From an archaeon (lineage in GTDB: Archaea; Nanobdellota; Nanobdellia; SCGC-AAA011-G17; GW2011-AR17), in NCBI GenBank assembly GCA_018692925.1, contig JABHLH010000014.1, positions 1 through 64,000 on the forward strand: a stretch of 64,000 nucleotides of DNA. Direction: 5' to 3'. Of this stretch, positions 8,563 to 23,429 are shown in pieces. The notes under the pieces are model-generated. The model was not told where the DNA came from. It searched no databases and was given only the letters and a program-made list of their open reading frames with translations. A program made the position numbers and the translations under genes. Numbering within the stretch: position 1 is the first letter of the stretch; each line of letters starts with the position of its first letter.

Positions 8563-8867
8563 ATTTTGGTAGACAGCAATAAGCCAGCTTCTGTACTTCC
8601 ATATGGAAGTGCTCATAATTCAACTAAGCATCATTTTGACTTGCACCAGTCGAGGCATTTCGTTCCATCGATCCCTTGAAAAATGTCAAAGGGTTTGCTC
8701 ATTCCCCTCGCAGGAAACTTCGCCATTATCATACTATTTCAAGGACGTGTCGTTTCTGAATGCTACTTTCCATTTCTGGAACTCCTAAGAGCGACATTTA
8801 ATGGTGGCTGGACTTTCCTCAGGATTTAAAGATCTATCCCGTAATGAGCTAACTGCCTACCAAAATA
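8563..8867 (-). ncRNA. rnpB: RNase P RNA
   Basis: About 305 nt. On the minus strand the ends pair as P1 (ATTTTGGTAG with CTACCAAAAT). Conserved core elements are present: GAGGAAAGTCC near the 5' end and ACAGAAGCTGGCTTAT near the 3' end, which are the two halves of the universal P4 region. RNase P removes 5' leaders from pre-tRNA. Ends are taken from the P1 stem and may be off by a few bases. It lies in the 369-nt gap between sec61-beta and the 8881-9255 gene and explains it fully. Confidence 0.95.
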
Positions 8868-8880
8868 AATTTTAATTTTA

Positions 8881-9255
8881 TTATTTATTAGACTTTTTCT
8901 TTCTTCTTGTAGCCAAATAAAAACCTAAAGGCATTGCAAGTAAAGGTAATATCGGTGCGTAAGATTTACACTGAGCTAATTCTTCTAAATTCTTTTTCTT
9001 AGTTCGCATATCATCTCTTCTTAATTTGTTAGCGTAAGGTGTGTGATCAAAACCACAATAGGATCTGCCAATCTCAGCATTTAATAATTCAGGATTTCTT
9101 TGCCTAATATGATTTACAGAGTCGTGAGAGGTTTCATGTAAATTAGAGCCAAAATTGTCGTAAGCAGATCTAATGGAATTGCCTAAAAAGTAATTTCCTA
9201 AAGCCAAAGAGCCTAAAAAAATTGCTCCTGTTGCTATTTTTGGTCCAAGTTTCAT
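8881..9255 (-). CDS. Small membrane protein of unknown function
   Basis: 124 aa. Two hydrophobic segments are visible, about 8-27 and 99-117, followed by a basic tail (RRKKKSNK). The loop between them holds an HETSH sequence (His40, Glu41, His44) that matches HExxH, plus two cysteines, but the protein is too small for a known metallopeptidase and the match may be chance. A TATA-like CTTTATATATTAC about 22 nt before the ATG suggests a nearly leaderless transcript. No family recognised. Confidence 0.6.
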   Translation of the reverse strand: MKLGPKIATGAIFLGSLALGNYFLGNSIRSAYDNFGSNLHETSHDSVNHIRQRNPELLNAEIGRSYCGFDHTPYANKLRRDDMRTKKKNLEELAQCKSYAPILPLLAMPLGFYLATRRKKKSNK

Positions 9256-9297
9256 ATGTTATTACTATAGAGTAAGTAATATATAAAGGTTTTGGTT

Positions 9298-9320
9298 AAG
9301 CCACAGTGGCGACTGAACTG
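9298..9320. repeat. 23-bp direct repeat, copy 1 (downstream of the lipid-kinase-like gene)
   Basis: Plus strand AAGCCACAGTGGCGACTGAA followed by CTG. It matches 10441-10463 with one mismatch (A for G at the sixth base), in the same orientation. The core CAGTGGCGACTG can fold on itself (CAGT/ACTG). The two copies flank gene 9326-10366. Confidence 0.8.
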
Positions 9321-9325
9321 AATTT

Positions 9326-10366
9326 TCAAACTAATGTAATATAAGGAATTTCTTCAGTTAACTCAATTGTAAAAGGATCAGAAGTTTCGTATAAATTTCC
9401 ATCAAAAATATATCTATGTGTTCCCTTAGGAATAATTCTTACTTTTGAATAATCTCCAGAGTGTAAATCTTCTATATCTAAATCTTTTGTAGGATTGGAT
9501 CTTAAATGGAATGCTAATGGAACTTGTTTTAATAGCTCAACTATGCTTGCTGATTCTGTGCCTAAATACCTTAAAGAATTATTGGAATTTAAGTATATTA
9601 TCTGGTTAGCTGCTAATTCTAAAAATGGACCGAAATCGATTCTTATGTCCTGAGAACTAATGAAAATTCCACGATGAGATTGGTTTAATAAAAGTGCATC
9701 GTCTAAATAAACTTTTGCATGAGTTGGTTCTAAAATGTTGTCTAAAAATTCTTGTGAAGATTTTAATGAAGGAAATAAATTTGAAAATATACCTCGAGCA
9801 ATTATTCTAGCTACCTCAAGCTGGTTAGAAGATCCAGCAACATAATAATCAAAAAAATTTCTGATTAAACCTGAACTGTAAGCAAAACCAAATCTCTCAG
9901 CCTCAGTAGATTTCATATGAATTAATTTTCTTGATAAAGTTTTTACTAAATATAATGGTTTGTCTGCATAAGCATTGTTGATTAATTTTAATAAATGTAA
10001 CATAGTAGAATCTCCAAATAATCTTTCGTAAATATTTCTTTGAGGAAAGAGAGCTGACTCTGCTCTAATATTTATAGTTCCCATTCTTAAATTTCCTTGT
10101 ATAGTCTGTTGCATGCCTAAAGAAAAAAGTGCGCCGTCAATTAATTCGTGACCACCATCACCAGTCGCAGCTAAAAGAATTTCCATTCCACGACTAAATA
10201 ATTTGTCTAAAGGTTTTTTGTAAGTTTCAGCACTTGGGTTTTTTGAAAATTCTACAATCTCATAAATTATTCCATTCGCATCTGCATAAGAAAGAATCTT
10301 TTCAAGATCTTTTTTTTTCTTAAATCTCTTTGATGCAGGATTTATTGGTATCCCTATTTGTGCCAT
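9326..10366 (-). CDS. Diacylglycerol kinase / sphingosine kinase-like protein
   Basis: 346 aa from the ATG at 10366 (MAQIGIPINPASKRFKKKKDLEK). The frame is open to 10435, but a TATA-like TTTTAAAAATT at about 10413-10424 lies inside that extension, so the internal start is preferred. The N-terminus resembles the DAGK catalytic fold: INPAS, then LLAATGDGGHELIDGAL in the place of the GGDGT nucleotide-binding motif. Such enzymes phosphorylate lipids; the middle and C-terminal parts are divergent and the substrate is unknown. The gene is bracketed by 23-bp direct repeats. Confidence 0.65.
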   Translation of the reverse strand: MAQIGIPINPASKRFKKKKDLEKILSYADANGIIYEIVEFSKNPSAETYKKPLDKLFSRGMEILLAATGDGGHELIDGALFSLGMQQTIQGNLRMGTINIRAESALFPQRNIYERLFGDSTMLHLLKLINNAYADKPLYLVKTLSRKLIHMKSTEAERFGFAYSSGLIRNFFDYYVAGSSNQLEVARIIARGIFSNLFPSLKSSQEFLDNILEPTHAKVYLDDALLLNQSHRGIFISSQDIRIDFGPFLELAANQIIYLNSNNSLRYLGTESASIVELLKQVPLAFHLRSNPTKDLDIEDLHSGDYSKVRIIPKGTHRYIFDGNLYETSDPFTIELTEEIPYITLV

Positions 10367-10440
10367 GAAAAAAAAGATTAAAAGAGTTCTTAAAAGTTTT
10401 ATGGAACTGTAGAAATTTTTAAAAGATAGTTTCAAAGCTA

Positions 10441-10463
10441 AAGCCGCAGTGGCGACTGAACTG
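10441..10463. repeat. 23-bp direct repeat, copy 2 (upstream of the lipid-kinase-like gene)
   Basis: Plus strand AAGCCGCAGTGGCGACTGAA followed by CTG; partner of 9298-9320. It sits about 20 nt upstream of the presumed TATA box of gene 9326-10366. Close by, a second local repeat reads GAACTGTAGAA(A)TTTTTAAAA at about 10402 and 10523. Confidence 0.8.
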
Positions 10464-10529
10464 CTTAAAGTAAAAATGTTCTTCTAAAAAAATTAAGAGA
10501 GTTCATTTAGGAACTAATGATGAACTGTA

Positions 10530-10550
10530 GAATTTTTAAAAAATTATTAC
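10530..10550 (-). terminator. Probable 3' end signal of the rRNA operon
   Basis: Directly after the 23S processing stem the minus strand reads TAATAATTTTTTAAAAATTC. A T-rich run without a hairpin is the usual archaeal terminator. The 10464-10550 interval holds no 5S rRNA or tRNA that I can find. Confidence 0.45.
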
Positions 10551-10562
10551 AGTACCATGCTA

Positions 10563-13495
10563 ACAAGAGTATCAAATATTTCGAACTATTAGTAGATGCG
10601 AGCTGAATATCTCGCCGAAGCTTGATACTTACACTCCATCCCTATCAAAGTTGTCTTTTGCAACTGTTCTCAGTCTCTTTTCGAGGTATCCTTCGTGCTT
10701 AGATGCTTTCAGCACTTATGATGTGGTGCGTAGCTGCTCTGCGTACCTTATCAGATAACAGATACACCAGAGGCACCGAACCACCGTTCCTCTCGTACTA
10801 AATGGTCCTTCCTCTCAGACTTAAACACTTCCAATAGATATCATACAAACTGTCTCGCAACGTTCTTAACCCAGCTCACGAACCGCTTTAACCGGTGAAC
10901 ACCCGTACCCTTGGGCGCTTCTGCACGCCCAGGATGCGATGAGCCGACAACGAAGTAGCAAACCGCGCCGTCGATTTGAGCTCTTAGGCGCGACGACTCA
11001 GTTATCCCCAGGATAGCTTTTCTGTCATACCTGGCCCCCATCAATTGGGACACAAGGTTTCGCTAGACCAATCTTTCGATGCTGCGTTTCTTGCTTTTCA
11101 AAACACAGTCAGGCAAGCTTTTGCTCTTGCACTCTACCCAGGATTTCTGAACCTGGTGAGCTTACCTTTGGGCCCAACTGATATCTTTTCAGCTGGGTGC
11201 CGCCCCAGCCAAACTGTCTACCTACTGCTGTCTTTCCCTAAGGAAGTGAGCGATGTAAGTTTCAAAGGGTGGTGTCTCATTGAAGTCTATTCTTGACCTT
11301 GCGACCAAGACCTAACAACTACCACCTACACTGCACAATGAAGCTCACACCACAACAATAAGCTACAGTAAAGTTCCATGGGGTCTTCGCTTCCCACTGG
11401 AAGTCTCTGGCCTTTGCACCAGAAAGGAATGTTCGGGAGGATCTAGTTTGGGACAATGGGGATCTCGTTACGCCATTCATGCAGGTCGTCAATTAAACGA
11501 CAAGGCATTTCGCTACCTTAAGAGAATTATAGTTATTCCCGCCGTTTACCAGCTCTTAGCTCCGTTGAAACAGAGTTTGAAGTACTGGCACTGGGCAGAC
11601 GTCACGAACTATACACACCATTTCTGGCTTGCAGTTCGTTAGGTTTTTGTTAAACAGTCGGATCCCCTTAGTCATTGCACCCTGTAATCGCATTCATACG
11701 AACACAATCGCAGGGACCCCTTATACCGAAGACACAGGGCTAATCTGTCGAATTCCCTAAACTAGGTTAACCTCTCAGGCCTTGGGCTTCTCACCCTGGG
11801 ACACCAGTGCTGGTTCTAGGTATAGATACTTCGGATTCTTCTCTTTTCCCTTTTCACGGACTCTTGGGATCAGCCAAATAAACTTATGTCTATTCATTAT
11901 AGATTTGTTCAAATTCTCAGCATTACGCTACTCCAATGAACTGTTCTATTTGAAAGCCACGATAATGACTCAAGGCTTACCCGAAAGTGTTAGAAAAAGA
12001 GCTTGTGTTGCCACGTGTACCAAAGTAGTAAAGGAATATTAACCTTTTTCCCTTTCCCGCAATTCCTGTTAGGATTGCAGTTAGGACTAACTAACTCTCA
12101 GCTGATTTACATTGCTGAGAAACCCTCGCCCTTTCGGCCCTACAGATTCTCACTGTAGATAGCTCCTACTACTGCCAGGATTCTTAATTCTATCAGGTCC
12201 CTTAATTCTCACGAATTAAGTTCTACCCTAACAGAACACCTACCTACTCCTCTCTATACTCAGGTATAGAGGGCTATGGTATCGGTATGCAATTTAGTCC
12301 CGTCCATTTTCAGGGCACAGCACCTTGATGGGTGAGCTGTTACGCTATCTTTAAAGGATGGCTGCTTCTAAGCCAACCTCCCCACTGTCTGTGGTGATGA
12401 ACACCTTTCACCCTTTCACACTTAATTGCAATTTTGGGACCTTAACCATAGTCTGGGTTGTTCCCCTCTAGGAATACAGGCTTACCCCAGTACCCCCGTT
12501 TCCCAGCTTCTACGATGTTGAAGAATTTGGAGTTGGACAAGAAGGTGAGGGATTTCTCCCCCGAGCCTCCAAATCCGTAGCTCTACCTCTTCAACTATCT
12601 CCGCCGAGACTAGACTTCGGCCTATTTCGGTAGGAACCAGCTATTACCGGGCTCGATTGGCTTTTCACCCCTAGTCGCAAGTTATAAGAACATATGCCCA
12701 TAGCACCTCTTCAGGCCTCCACCAATCATTAGATCGGCTTCACCTTACTCACGACTAGATCGCCCGGTTTCGGGTTATAGCTTAGTGACTTAAGGCATTT
12801 TCATACCTTTCTCCTTGCAAGCTGCGAGAATTTGGTTTCCCTTCGAATACGTTTTGTTAAAAACTTATTCTTGCCACTATACTAAACTCCCTGGCGCGTT
12901 ATTCGAAACGCATGCTGCAACACCTTAATGCCGCAGCTTTCCATAACCATTAGATTTCAGGTTCTTTTAACACCCTGTTACGGGTACTTTTCAACTTTCC
13001 CTCACGGTACTAGTGCGCTATCGGATTCAAGACATATTTAGGGTTGGAAGTTGATGTCTCCCAATTTCGTGCACAATTTCCAATGTACACTACTCAAGAT
13101 ACCTAAACTCCTTTCTGTTTTTTCTTACGAGGCTTTCACTCTCTTTGGCATTCCTTTCCAGGAAATTTCAGTAAACCAGATTAAGGTATAAAATTAGGTC
13201 TTGTAACACCACATTTATCTTACATTTCTGTAAAATATTCAGTTTGCCCTATTCCGTTTTCTCTCGCTGATAATCACGGAATCTCAATTGATTTCTTTTC
13301 CTCTAGGTACTAAGACGCTTCAATTCCCTAGGTTCCTTATCCTTTCGGATTTAATGAGAAGTCTCATTCAGGAATCTTTAGTTCATAGGTTGCATGCACC
13401 TCGCTAAAGCATTTCGTAGCTTGCCACGCCCTTCATCAGTGTCTTGAACCAAGTCTTCCGTCTAATGGTAGTAAAGAGCTATCTAATACTCTTGT
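10563..13495 (-). rRNA. rrl: 23S ribosomal RNA
   Basis: About 2.93 kb. Recognised from conserved blocks, for example the sarcin-ricin region AGTACGAGAGGAACGG near 10790-10805 (minus strand), the peptidyl-transferase centre blocks around 11000-11500 and GAAGGGCGTGGCAAGCTACG near the 5' end. The ends are set by an inverted repeat that brings both flanks together: 10551-10572 pairs with 13486-13509 as two 10-bp helices (AGTACCATGC/GCATGGTACT and ACAAGAGTAT/ATACTCTTGT) separated by small bulges, the usual archaeal precursor processing stem. Exact mature ends are uncertain by 10-20 nt. No intron or inserted open frame was noticed. Confidence 0.95.
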
Positions 13496-13620
13496 TTATG
13501 CATGGTACTAGTAATTATGATATATGATTGTTGATTGAGTGAGCAATCAACCTAGCACCCTTCACACAAAATCATTCGATTTAAGTGTTGCATTGGATAT
13601 TTGTCTTTTATGACTATGAA
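13496..13620 (-). other. 23S 5' spacer with processing-stem strand and hairpin
   Basis: The spacer between tRNA-Ala and 23S. It contains the 5' strand of the 23S precursor stem (to 13509) and a hairpin TTGATTG/CAATCAA at about 13523-13549. No gene seen. Confidence 0.6.
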
Positions 13621-13724
13621 TGGACCCGTCGGGACTTTCGTAAAAATCCTTTAGGATCTAATTTTTCGAACCCGAGGCCCCCGCCTTGCAAAGGCGATGC
13701 TCTACCGGACTGAGCTACGGGCCC
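13621..13724 (-). tRNA. tRNA-Ala (TGC) with a 30-nt intron in the T-loop (59/60)
   Basis: Acceptor GGGCCCG/CGGGTCC with discriminator A, D-stem GCTC/GAGC, anticodon loop TTTGCAA. The T-loop is interrupted at 13635-13664. BHB: T-stem TCGGG/CCCGA is the outer helix, TTCG (13667-13670) pairs with CGAA (13637-13640) as the 4-bp centre, the 5' bulge is AA|A and the 3' bulge AG|T. Removal restores the consensus loop TTCGAAT and a 74-nt tRNA. The intron itself can form an ATCC/GGAT hairpin; pairing directly next to the 5' bulge is weak. Position between 16S and 23S is standard for archaeal tRNA-Ala. Confidence 0.93.
13635..13664 (-). other. Intron of tRNA-Ala, position 59/60, 30 nt
   Basis: Boundaries follow the archaeal rule of a cut between the second and third base of each 3-nt bulge. 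They are the only choice I found that gives a 7-nt T-loop of consensus sequence. Confidence 0.85.
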
Positions 13725-13779
13725 ATAGTAATTGATGGTAATATAAGTTATTGAGTATATGATGAAATTTTTTAATTAA

Positions 13780-15250
<1,471 letters not shown>

Positions 15251-15467
15251 TCATATATATTTTTACTTAAAGGAATTGTATTTAACTTCATCACATTCTA
15301 CTCTACTTATATTACCTCATACTCAATTATTTAATTAAGTACTCATTATCGATCTACTTCTTTGAAGTACAAAAAATGCTCACCATAGCCCTTATTTAGG
15401 TTTTCGGCGAGTAGGACTCGTCGTAAAAAGTTGACCTAACTTTTTACTTGTCTTATGTAATTTAGCT
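15251..15467 (-). other. rRNA operon leader with processing stem and hairpins
   Basis: After the predicted start near 15446 the leader can form GTAAAAAGTT/AACTTTTTAC (10 bp, 15423-15447), CGAGT/ACTCG (about 15408-15420) and TACTTC/GAAGTA (about 15356-15371), then the 5' strand of the 16S processing stem (15287-15316). No open frame or other RNA gene recognised. Confidence 0.6.
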
Positions 15468-15477
15468 CTTATATAAA
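15468..15477 (-). promoter_or_regulatory. rRNA operon promoter (TATA box)
   Basis: Minus strand TTTATATAAG preceded by purine-rich AAAAGC, a good archaeal TATA/BRE. Transcription is expected about 22-27 nt downstream, near 15445. The stretch 15478-15632 upstream is pyrimidine-rich on the plus strand and holds no gene. Confidence 0.7.
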
Positions 15478-15632
15478 GCTTTTGCTTTACTTTCTACTTT
15501 GTCTCTTTCTTTTCTCTTTTCTCATTCTCTTTCGTTGCCATTTCCAACGCATTTGTCCCTTTTTCTTCCATCTACGAGAGCTTCTTTTCATTATTGGTTC
15601 TGGGGAATTTTATGTGTTTATAAAGTTTTCCT

Positions 15633-16103
15633 CTATCCAGCTAAAAGTTTTGTAAAATTTTCATTATTTGATAATTGTGTAAACGAATCTATCGGCGCAG
15701 AAATGTAATTTTTTTCTTTTACAAGATATTTTTTTCTTAATTCAACTGCTTTAGAAATTGGAAGAAAATACCAAGTGCTAAAATGCATTTTGTCGTTAGT
15801 AATTGCATAGAAAATTTCTAGATTAAAAATCTTTTGAAGGTTTTGATATTTTTTTGTTTTAAGATCACAAATACAAAATTTACTATACTTTTTTAATGGG
15901 ATTTTATTTTCCACGTCGATTAGAATAAAACCTTTATCTGGAATTAAAATAAAAAAATCAGGTCTTTGAATATTATAATTCTTTAATGCTTTTGAATATG
16001 TGTTTATGTCTTGTTGAATATACCAGTAAGGAATTTTGTGTTTGTCTAAATATTCAATAAATTTTTTTTCAGCTTTTTCACCTTTTTCTTTTTTGTTTTT
16101 CAT
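15633..16103 (-). CDS. PD-(D/E)xK nuclease-like protein
   Basis: 156 aa, strongly basic. Residues Asp49 (RPDFFIL) and Asp63-x-Glu65-x-Lys67 (LIDVENK) are spaced like the PD...(D/E)xK core of restriction-endonuclease-fold nucleases, after an N-terminal helix with GEKAEKKFIEYL. This organisation resembles small archaeal nucleases such as Holliday-junction or NucS-like enzymes, but no specific family is recognised, and a role in DNA or RNA repair is inference. It lies between rps7 and the rRNA promoter, in the same direction, with its own spacing, so co-transcription with the ribosomal operon is uncertain. Confidence 0.55.
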   Translation of the reverse strand: MKNKKEKGEKAEKKFIEYLDKHKIPYWYIQQDINTYSKALKNYNIQRPDFFILIPDKGFILIDVENKIPLKKYSKFCICDLKTKKYQNLQKIFNLEIFYAITNDKMHFSTWYFLPISKAVELRKKYLVKEKNYISAPIDSFTQLSNNENFTKLLAG

Positions 16104-16182
16104 AGGCTGTTTGTAGAAGATTTTTTTTAAAAAGCTTTATGAGAAAAAATTGAAAAATTTTCAGAATTAATTTAAAAAAAAT

Positions 16183-16782
16183 TTATCTTGATGCATCAGC
16201 TTGTCTTTCAAGTTCATGTTTTTTTGCAATTGAAGAACTTGTTGGATCAATTTTATATGCTTTAATAATTTCTTCAGAAAGTGCTTTTTCTATAGTTTTT
16301 CTTTTTCCGAATGAAGCTTGGTATGCTCCTTGAACCATTAATCTTAATGCAAGGTCAATTCTTCTTTGAGGTGCACATTCAACTGCTTTAGGATATCTTG
16401 CTCCACCATATTCAATAGTTGTTACTTCCTCTCTTGGAGAAGCATTTTCTACAGCTTTTACAAACACTTCAATTGGATTTGTTTTTAATTGATTTTCAAT
16501 TTCCATAAAAGTTTTTTCAGCAATCATATAAGCAGTAATACCTTTACCACCACAATTACCAGAACTAATTTTGTGTTTTTTACCTTTATGTCCAGGACCC
16601 ATTAATTTATTTATTAGTCTCTCGACGATATGATTTTTAGATTTCCAAAATTGTGTTTTAACATTTCTTCCACCAGTTCTTGGAATAATAATTGGTCTAA
16701 GATTAATGTAATCAATCAATCCAGGGTCTGTAACAGTAATATTATCTGTACTCCATTTGTTGAATATTTTTATCTCGTTCAT
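16183..16782 (-). CDS. rps7: Small subunit ribosomal protein uS7
   Basis: 199 aa, typical of archaeal S7. Recognisable blocks are [41 protein letters not shown] and [23 protein letters not shown]. uS7 binds the 3' major domain of 16S rRNA and nucleates head assembly. It overlaps rps12 by 4 nt and is the last gene of the RNA polymerase operon; the elongation factor genes that often follow in archaea are absent here, and a nuclease-like gene follows instead. Confidence 0.97.
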   Translation of the reverse strand: MNEIKIFNKWSTDNITVTDPGLIDYINLRPIIIPRTGGRNVKTQFWKSKNHIVERLINKLMGPGHKGKKHKISSGNCGGKGITAYMIAEKTFMEIENQLKTNPIEVFVKAVENASPREEVTTIEYGGARYPKAVECAPQRRIDLALRLMVQGAYQASFGKRKTIEKALSEEIIKAYKIDPTSSSIAKKHELERQADASR

Positions 16783-17216
16783 CTTCTACCCTTCTCAATT
16801 TTTCCTTTAACTAATGCTCTTAATGATTGATCGTTAACTTTGATTACTTGCCACCTAACACAAGGAATATCTCCTTTTGCTCTTCCCATTTTTCCACCAA
16901 TACATTCTACAATTATTTCATCGTGCTCGTCGACAAGTTTTATTGCATTCATACCTGGAACAAATGCGGTTATTTTTTTACCATTTTTAATTAATTGACA
17001 TCTAACTGCTTTTCTCATTGCAGAGTTAGGTTGTTTAGCTTCAAGTTGAATTTTTTCTAAAACAATTGCTTTAGCTTGTGGACTTCCTTTTAATGGATCT
17101 GATTTAACTTTTAGATTGAACTTTCTTTTCTTCAATTTTTTACTTTTCATTCTAGAAACTTTTCTTCTTTTTTGAAGTTTAGTTCCAGCGTTTAATCCAT
17201 TACTTTTCTTTGCCAT
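16779..17216 (-). CDS. rps12: Small subunit ribosomal protein uS12
   Basis: 145 aa. The decoding-site region is intact: [19 protein letters not shown] and then a conserved VPG loop ([11 protein letters not shown]), with [18 protein letters not shown] in the C-terminal half. uS12 sits at the A-site interface and affects accuracy. The N-terminal extension is very basic ([25 protein letters not shown], shortened here), as usual in archaea. It follows nusA by 36 nt and overlaps rps7. Confidence 0.97.
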   Translation of the reverse strand: MAKKSNGLNAGTKLQKRRKVSRMKSKKLKKRKFNLKVKSDPLKGSPQAKAIVLEKIQLEAKQPNSAMRKAVRCQLIKNGKKITAFVPGMNAIKLVDEHDEIIVECIGGKMGRAKGDIPCVRWQVIKVNDQSLRALVKGKIEKGRR

Positions 17217-17252
17217 TGTGAGCTAGAGAATTTTATTAGTTTTTAAAGGTTT

Positions 17253-17657
17253 CTATTCTATAATTATTTCATGGGGGAAATATTTTTTAAAGAGTTTTTG
17301 TATTCTCTTAAGTTTGCTTTTTTCTCTCCCGAAAATTAAGCCTTTTTCTCTGTTATCCTTTGTTTTGATTATTAATTTGTTTTCTTTTTCTTGAATTTCA
17401 ACCCTTAGTGGGTATATTAAGTTTAGAAGAAATTTAATAGGATTTGGATTATATTCAATAATTTTAATTTCTTTTTTCATAATCTTAGAAACTTTTCTAA
17501 GGTTTTCACCTTTTTTACCGACTGCTTTTGAAGCTTCTCTTAGTTGTACAAGAAATGTTAAAGTATCACCTTCTTCAAAACAATCTTTTACTTTAGCCCT
17601 AGTTATTCTCTCGAATATGTTAATAAAGCCAATTATTCTTTGGTCAAATTGAATCAT
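17253..17657 (-). CDS. nusA: NusA-like transcription factor (two KH domains)
   Basis: 134 aa, the short archaeal form with two KH domains and no N-terminal or S1 region. The first KH motif reads VGKKGENLRKVSKIM, the second is in the C-terminal half with IFGREKSKLKRIQKLFKKYFP. Archaeal NusA is thought to bind RNA and take part in transcription termination or pausing. It is 1 nt from rpl30e and in the classical rpoA2-rpl30e-nusA-rps12 order, which supports the call. Confidence 0.92.
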   Translation of the reverse strand: MIQFDQRIIGFINIFERITRAKVKDCFEEGDTLTFLVQLREASKAVGKKGENLRKVSKIMKKEIKIIEYNPNPIKFLLNLIYPLRVEIQEKENKLIIKTKDNREKGLIFGREKSKLKRIQKLFKKYFPHEIIIE

Positions 17658-17658
17658 C

Positions 17659-21626
<3,968 letters not shown>

Positions 21627-21627
<1 letters not shown>

Positions 21628-23429
21628 TAAAATTTGTCCTCCATTTTTAGTTTAGGGTAAATACCTAATGACTTTAGTTCGTCAAGTAATAATTTGAATG
21701 CATAACTCATTTCTACATATGAGATGTCTGAGTCTTCTCCGTGAATTGGAGACATTAATTTATTCTTTCTTGCATCATAGTAACTGATTAAACCTGATTT
21801 TTGACAGATTGGAACTTTTACAGTGTCAGAATCAAATCTTTCTTTTAGTAATAGGGATGCTCCGTGTGCAACTAAACAATCTTTCTCCATCTCTCCTAAT
21901 CTTAGACCTCCACCCATTGATCTTCCTTCAATTGGCTGTCTAGTTAAAAGTTGGATTTTACCTGTTGCTCTTGCATGCATTTTGTTTGCAACCATATATT
22001 TTAATTTTAAGTAGTACATGTTTCCGACGAAAATCTTTGCTTCAAATTCTTCACCAGTGATTCCATTATACATTTTTTCTGTTCCATCTTCTCTAAATCC
22101 AAGTGTTTTTAGACTTTTTCTTAGATCTGGTTCAGACTCTGCTGAGAATGTAGTACCGTCGATAAATCTTCCAGCAAGTGCTCCAACTTTTCCACCGATT
22201 ACTTCAATTAAGTGTGAAATTGTCATTCTGGAAGGAATAGAGTGAGGTGAAAATATTAGGTCTGGTACAATTCCTGATGCTGTGAAAGGCATATCTGCTT
22301 GTGGAATAATTCTACCAATAACTCCTTTTTGTCCATAACGAGATGCAAACTTATCTCCTGCTTCAGGAATTCTTAAATCTCTTAATCTAACTTGAATTAG
22401 TTTGTTACCTTCTGCATTTTCTGTTATAACAACAAAATCTACAACACCTTTTTCTCCTCTCTTAATAGCAACAGAACTTTCTCTTCTGGTGTTAGCAGCA
22501 ATACTAAACTCTTCCATTTCTCCTAAGAATCTTGGAGGTGAGGATTTTCCAATGATTACATCATCTTCTCTAATTTGAGCTTCAGGATATACAATACCGT
22601 CGTCTTCTAATAATTTATAATCTTCTTCTGATCTATATGCTTTAACTTCTTTATCAGGAATACCAACTTCGTCAACAAGGCCACCTTGATATCTTATTTC
22701 TTGAGCATTATATGGTCTGAAATAATATGATCTTGCAAATCCTCTTTCAACAGAACCTTTGTTAATAATTAAAGCATCTTCCATGTTAAATCCATCATAA
22801 CTTAGTAATGCAATTGTTACATTTTGTCCAGAAGGATGTTTATCATATTTTACTATGTCGTGCATAAAAGATCTTACAAGTGGTACTTGTGGATATTGCA
22901 GAATGTTAATGTCAGTATCCATTCTAATTAAATAATTACTTGTGTATAAACCTAAAGCTTGTTTTTGAGTTTTAGAACCTCTGTTAAGTCTTGAACTTTG
23001 TCCAAAGTTTGCATAAGGTACTAAGGATGTAATAAATCCTAAAATACTAATAGGGTTTACTTCTAAGTGTGTATGTTCTTTTGTTAGATCTTTTGGTCTT
23101 AAAGCAACAAGTGAATTTTCTTCTTCATTAGCATCTAAGTATTCAATTATACCTTGATCAATTAAATCTTGCCATTTGATTTCATTATTTCTAAGTTTTT
23201 CAAAATGTTCTTCTGTAAGTAATGGTTCACCTTTTTCGACGATAATTAATGGTCTTCTAACTCTACCTGGACAAGTGTGAATTGAAAGTTCATTATATTC
23301 AGGATTAAAATTTATGTTTAACTCTAAAGGAATCTTTTGTTTTCTTCTTTCTTCAATTATAGAACTAGTTACTTGTTTAGCATTTTCACATGTTCCAATA
23401 TATTTTTCATCTAAGTATACGTCAGTCAT
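21627..23429 (-). CDS. rpoB1: DNA-directed RNA polymerase subunit B'
   Basis: 600 aa, the C-terminal half of the second-largest subunit. Conserved blocks: YDGFNMEDALIINKGSVERG, GDKFASRYGQKGVIG, SHLIEVIGGKVGAL and EGRSMGGGLRLGEMEKDCL. Oddity: the C-terminal zinc ribbon that normally reads CxxCG...C-P-x-C/H is ICQKSGL (C542, S545) and MSPIHGE (S561, H563), so at least two of the usual ligands are replaced by serine. It overlaps rpoB2 by 4 nt. Splitting of B into B'' and B' is common in euryarchaeal and DPANN lineages. Confidence 0.98.

Noticed and set aside
8881..9255. HETSH as a metallopeptidase site in the 124-aa membrane protein
   Set aside because: Protein too small, no third ligand at a plausible spacing.
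10367..10435. N-terminal extension of the lipid-kinase-like protein by 23 residues
   Set aside because: A TATA-like box lies inside the extension, and the protein motif starts at MAQIGIPINP.
10464..10550. 5S rRNA after 23S
   Set aside because: Only about 87 AT-rich bases, and none of the 5S conserved blocks are seen.
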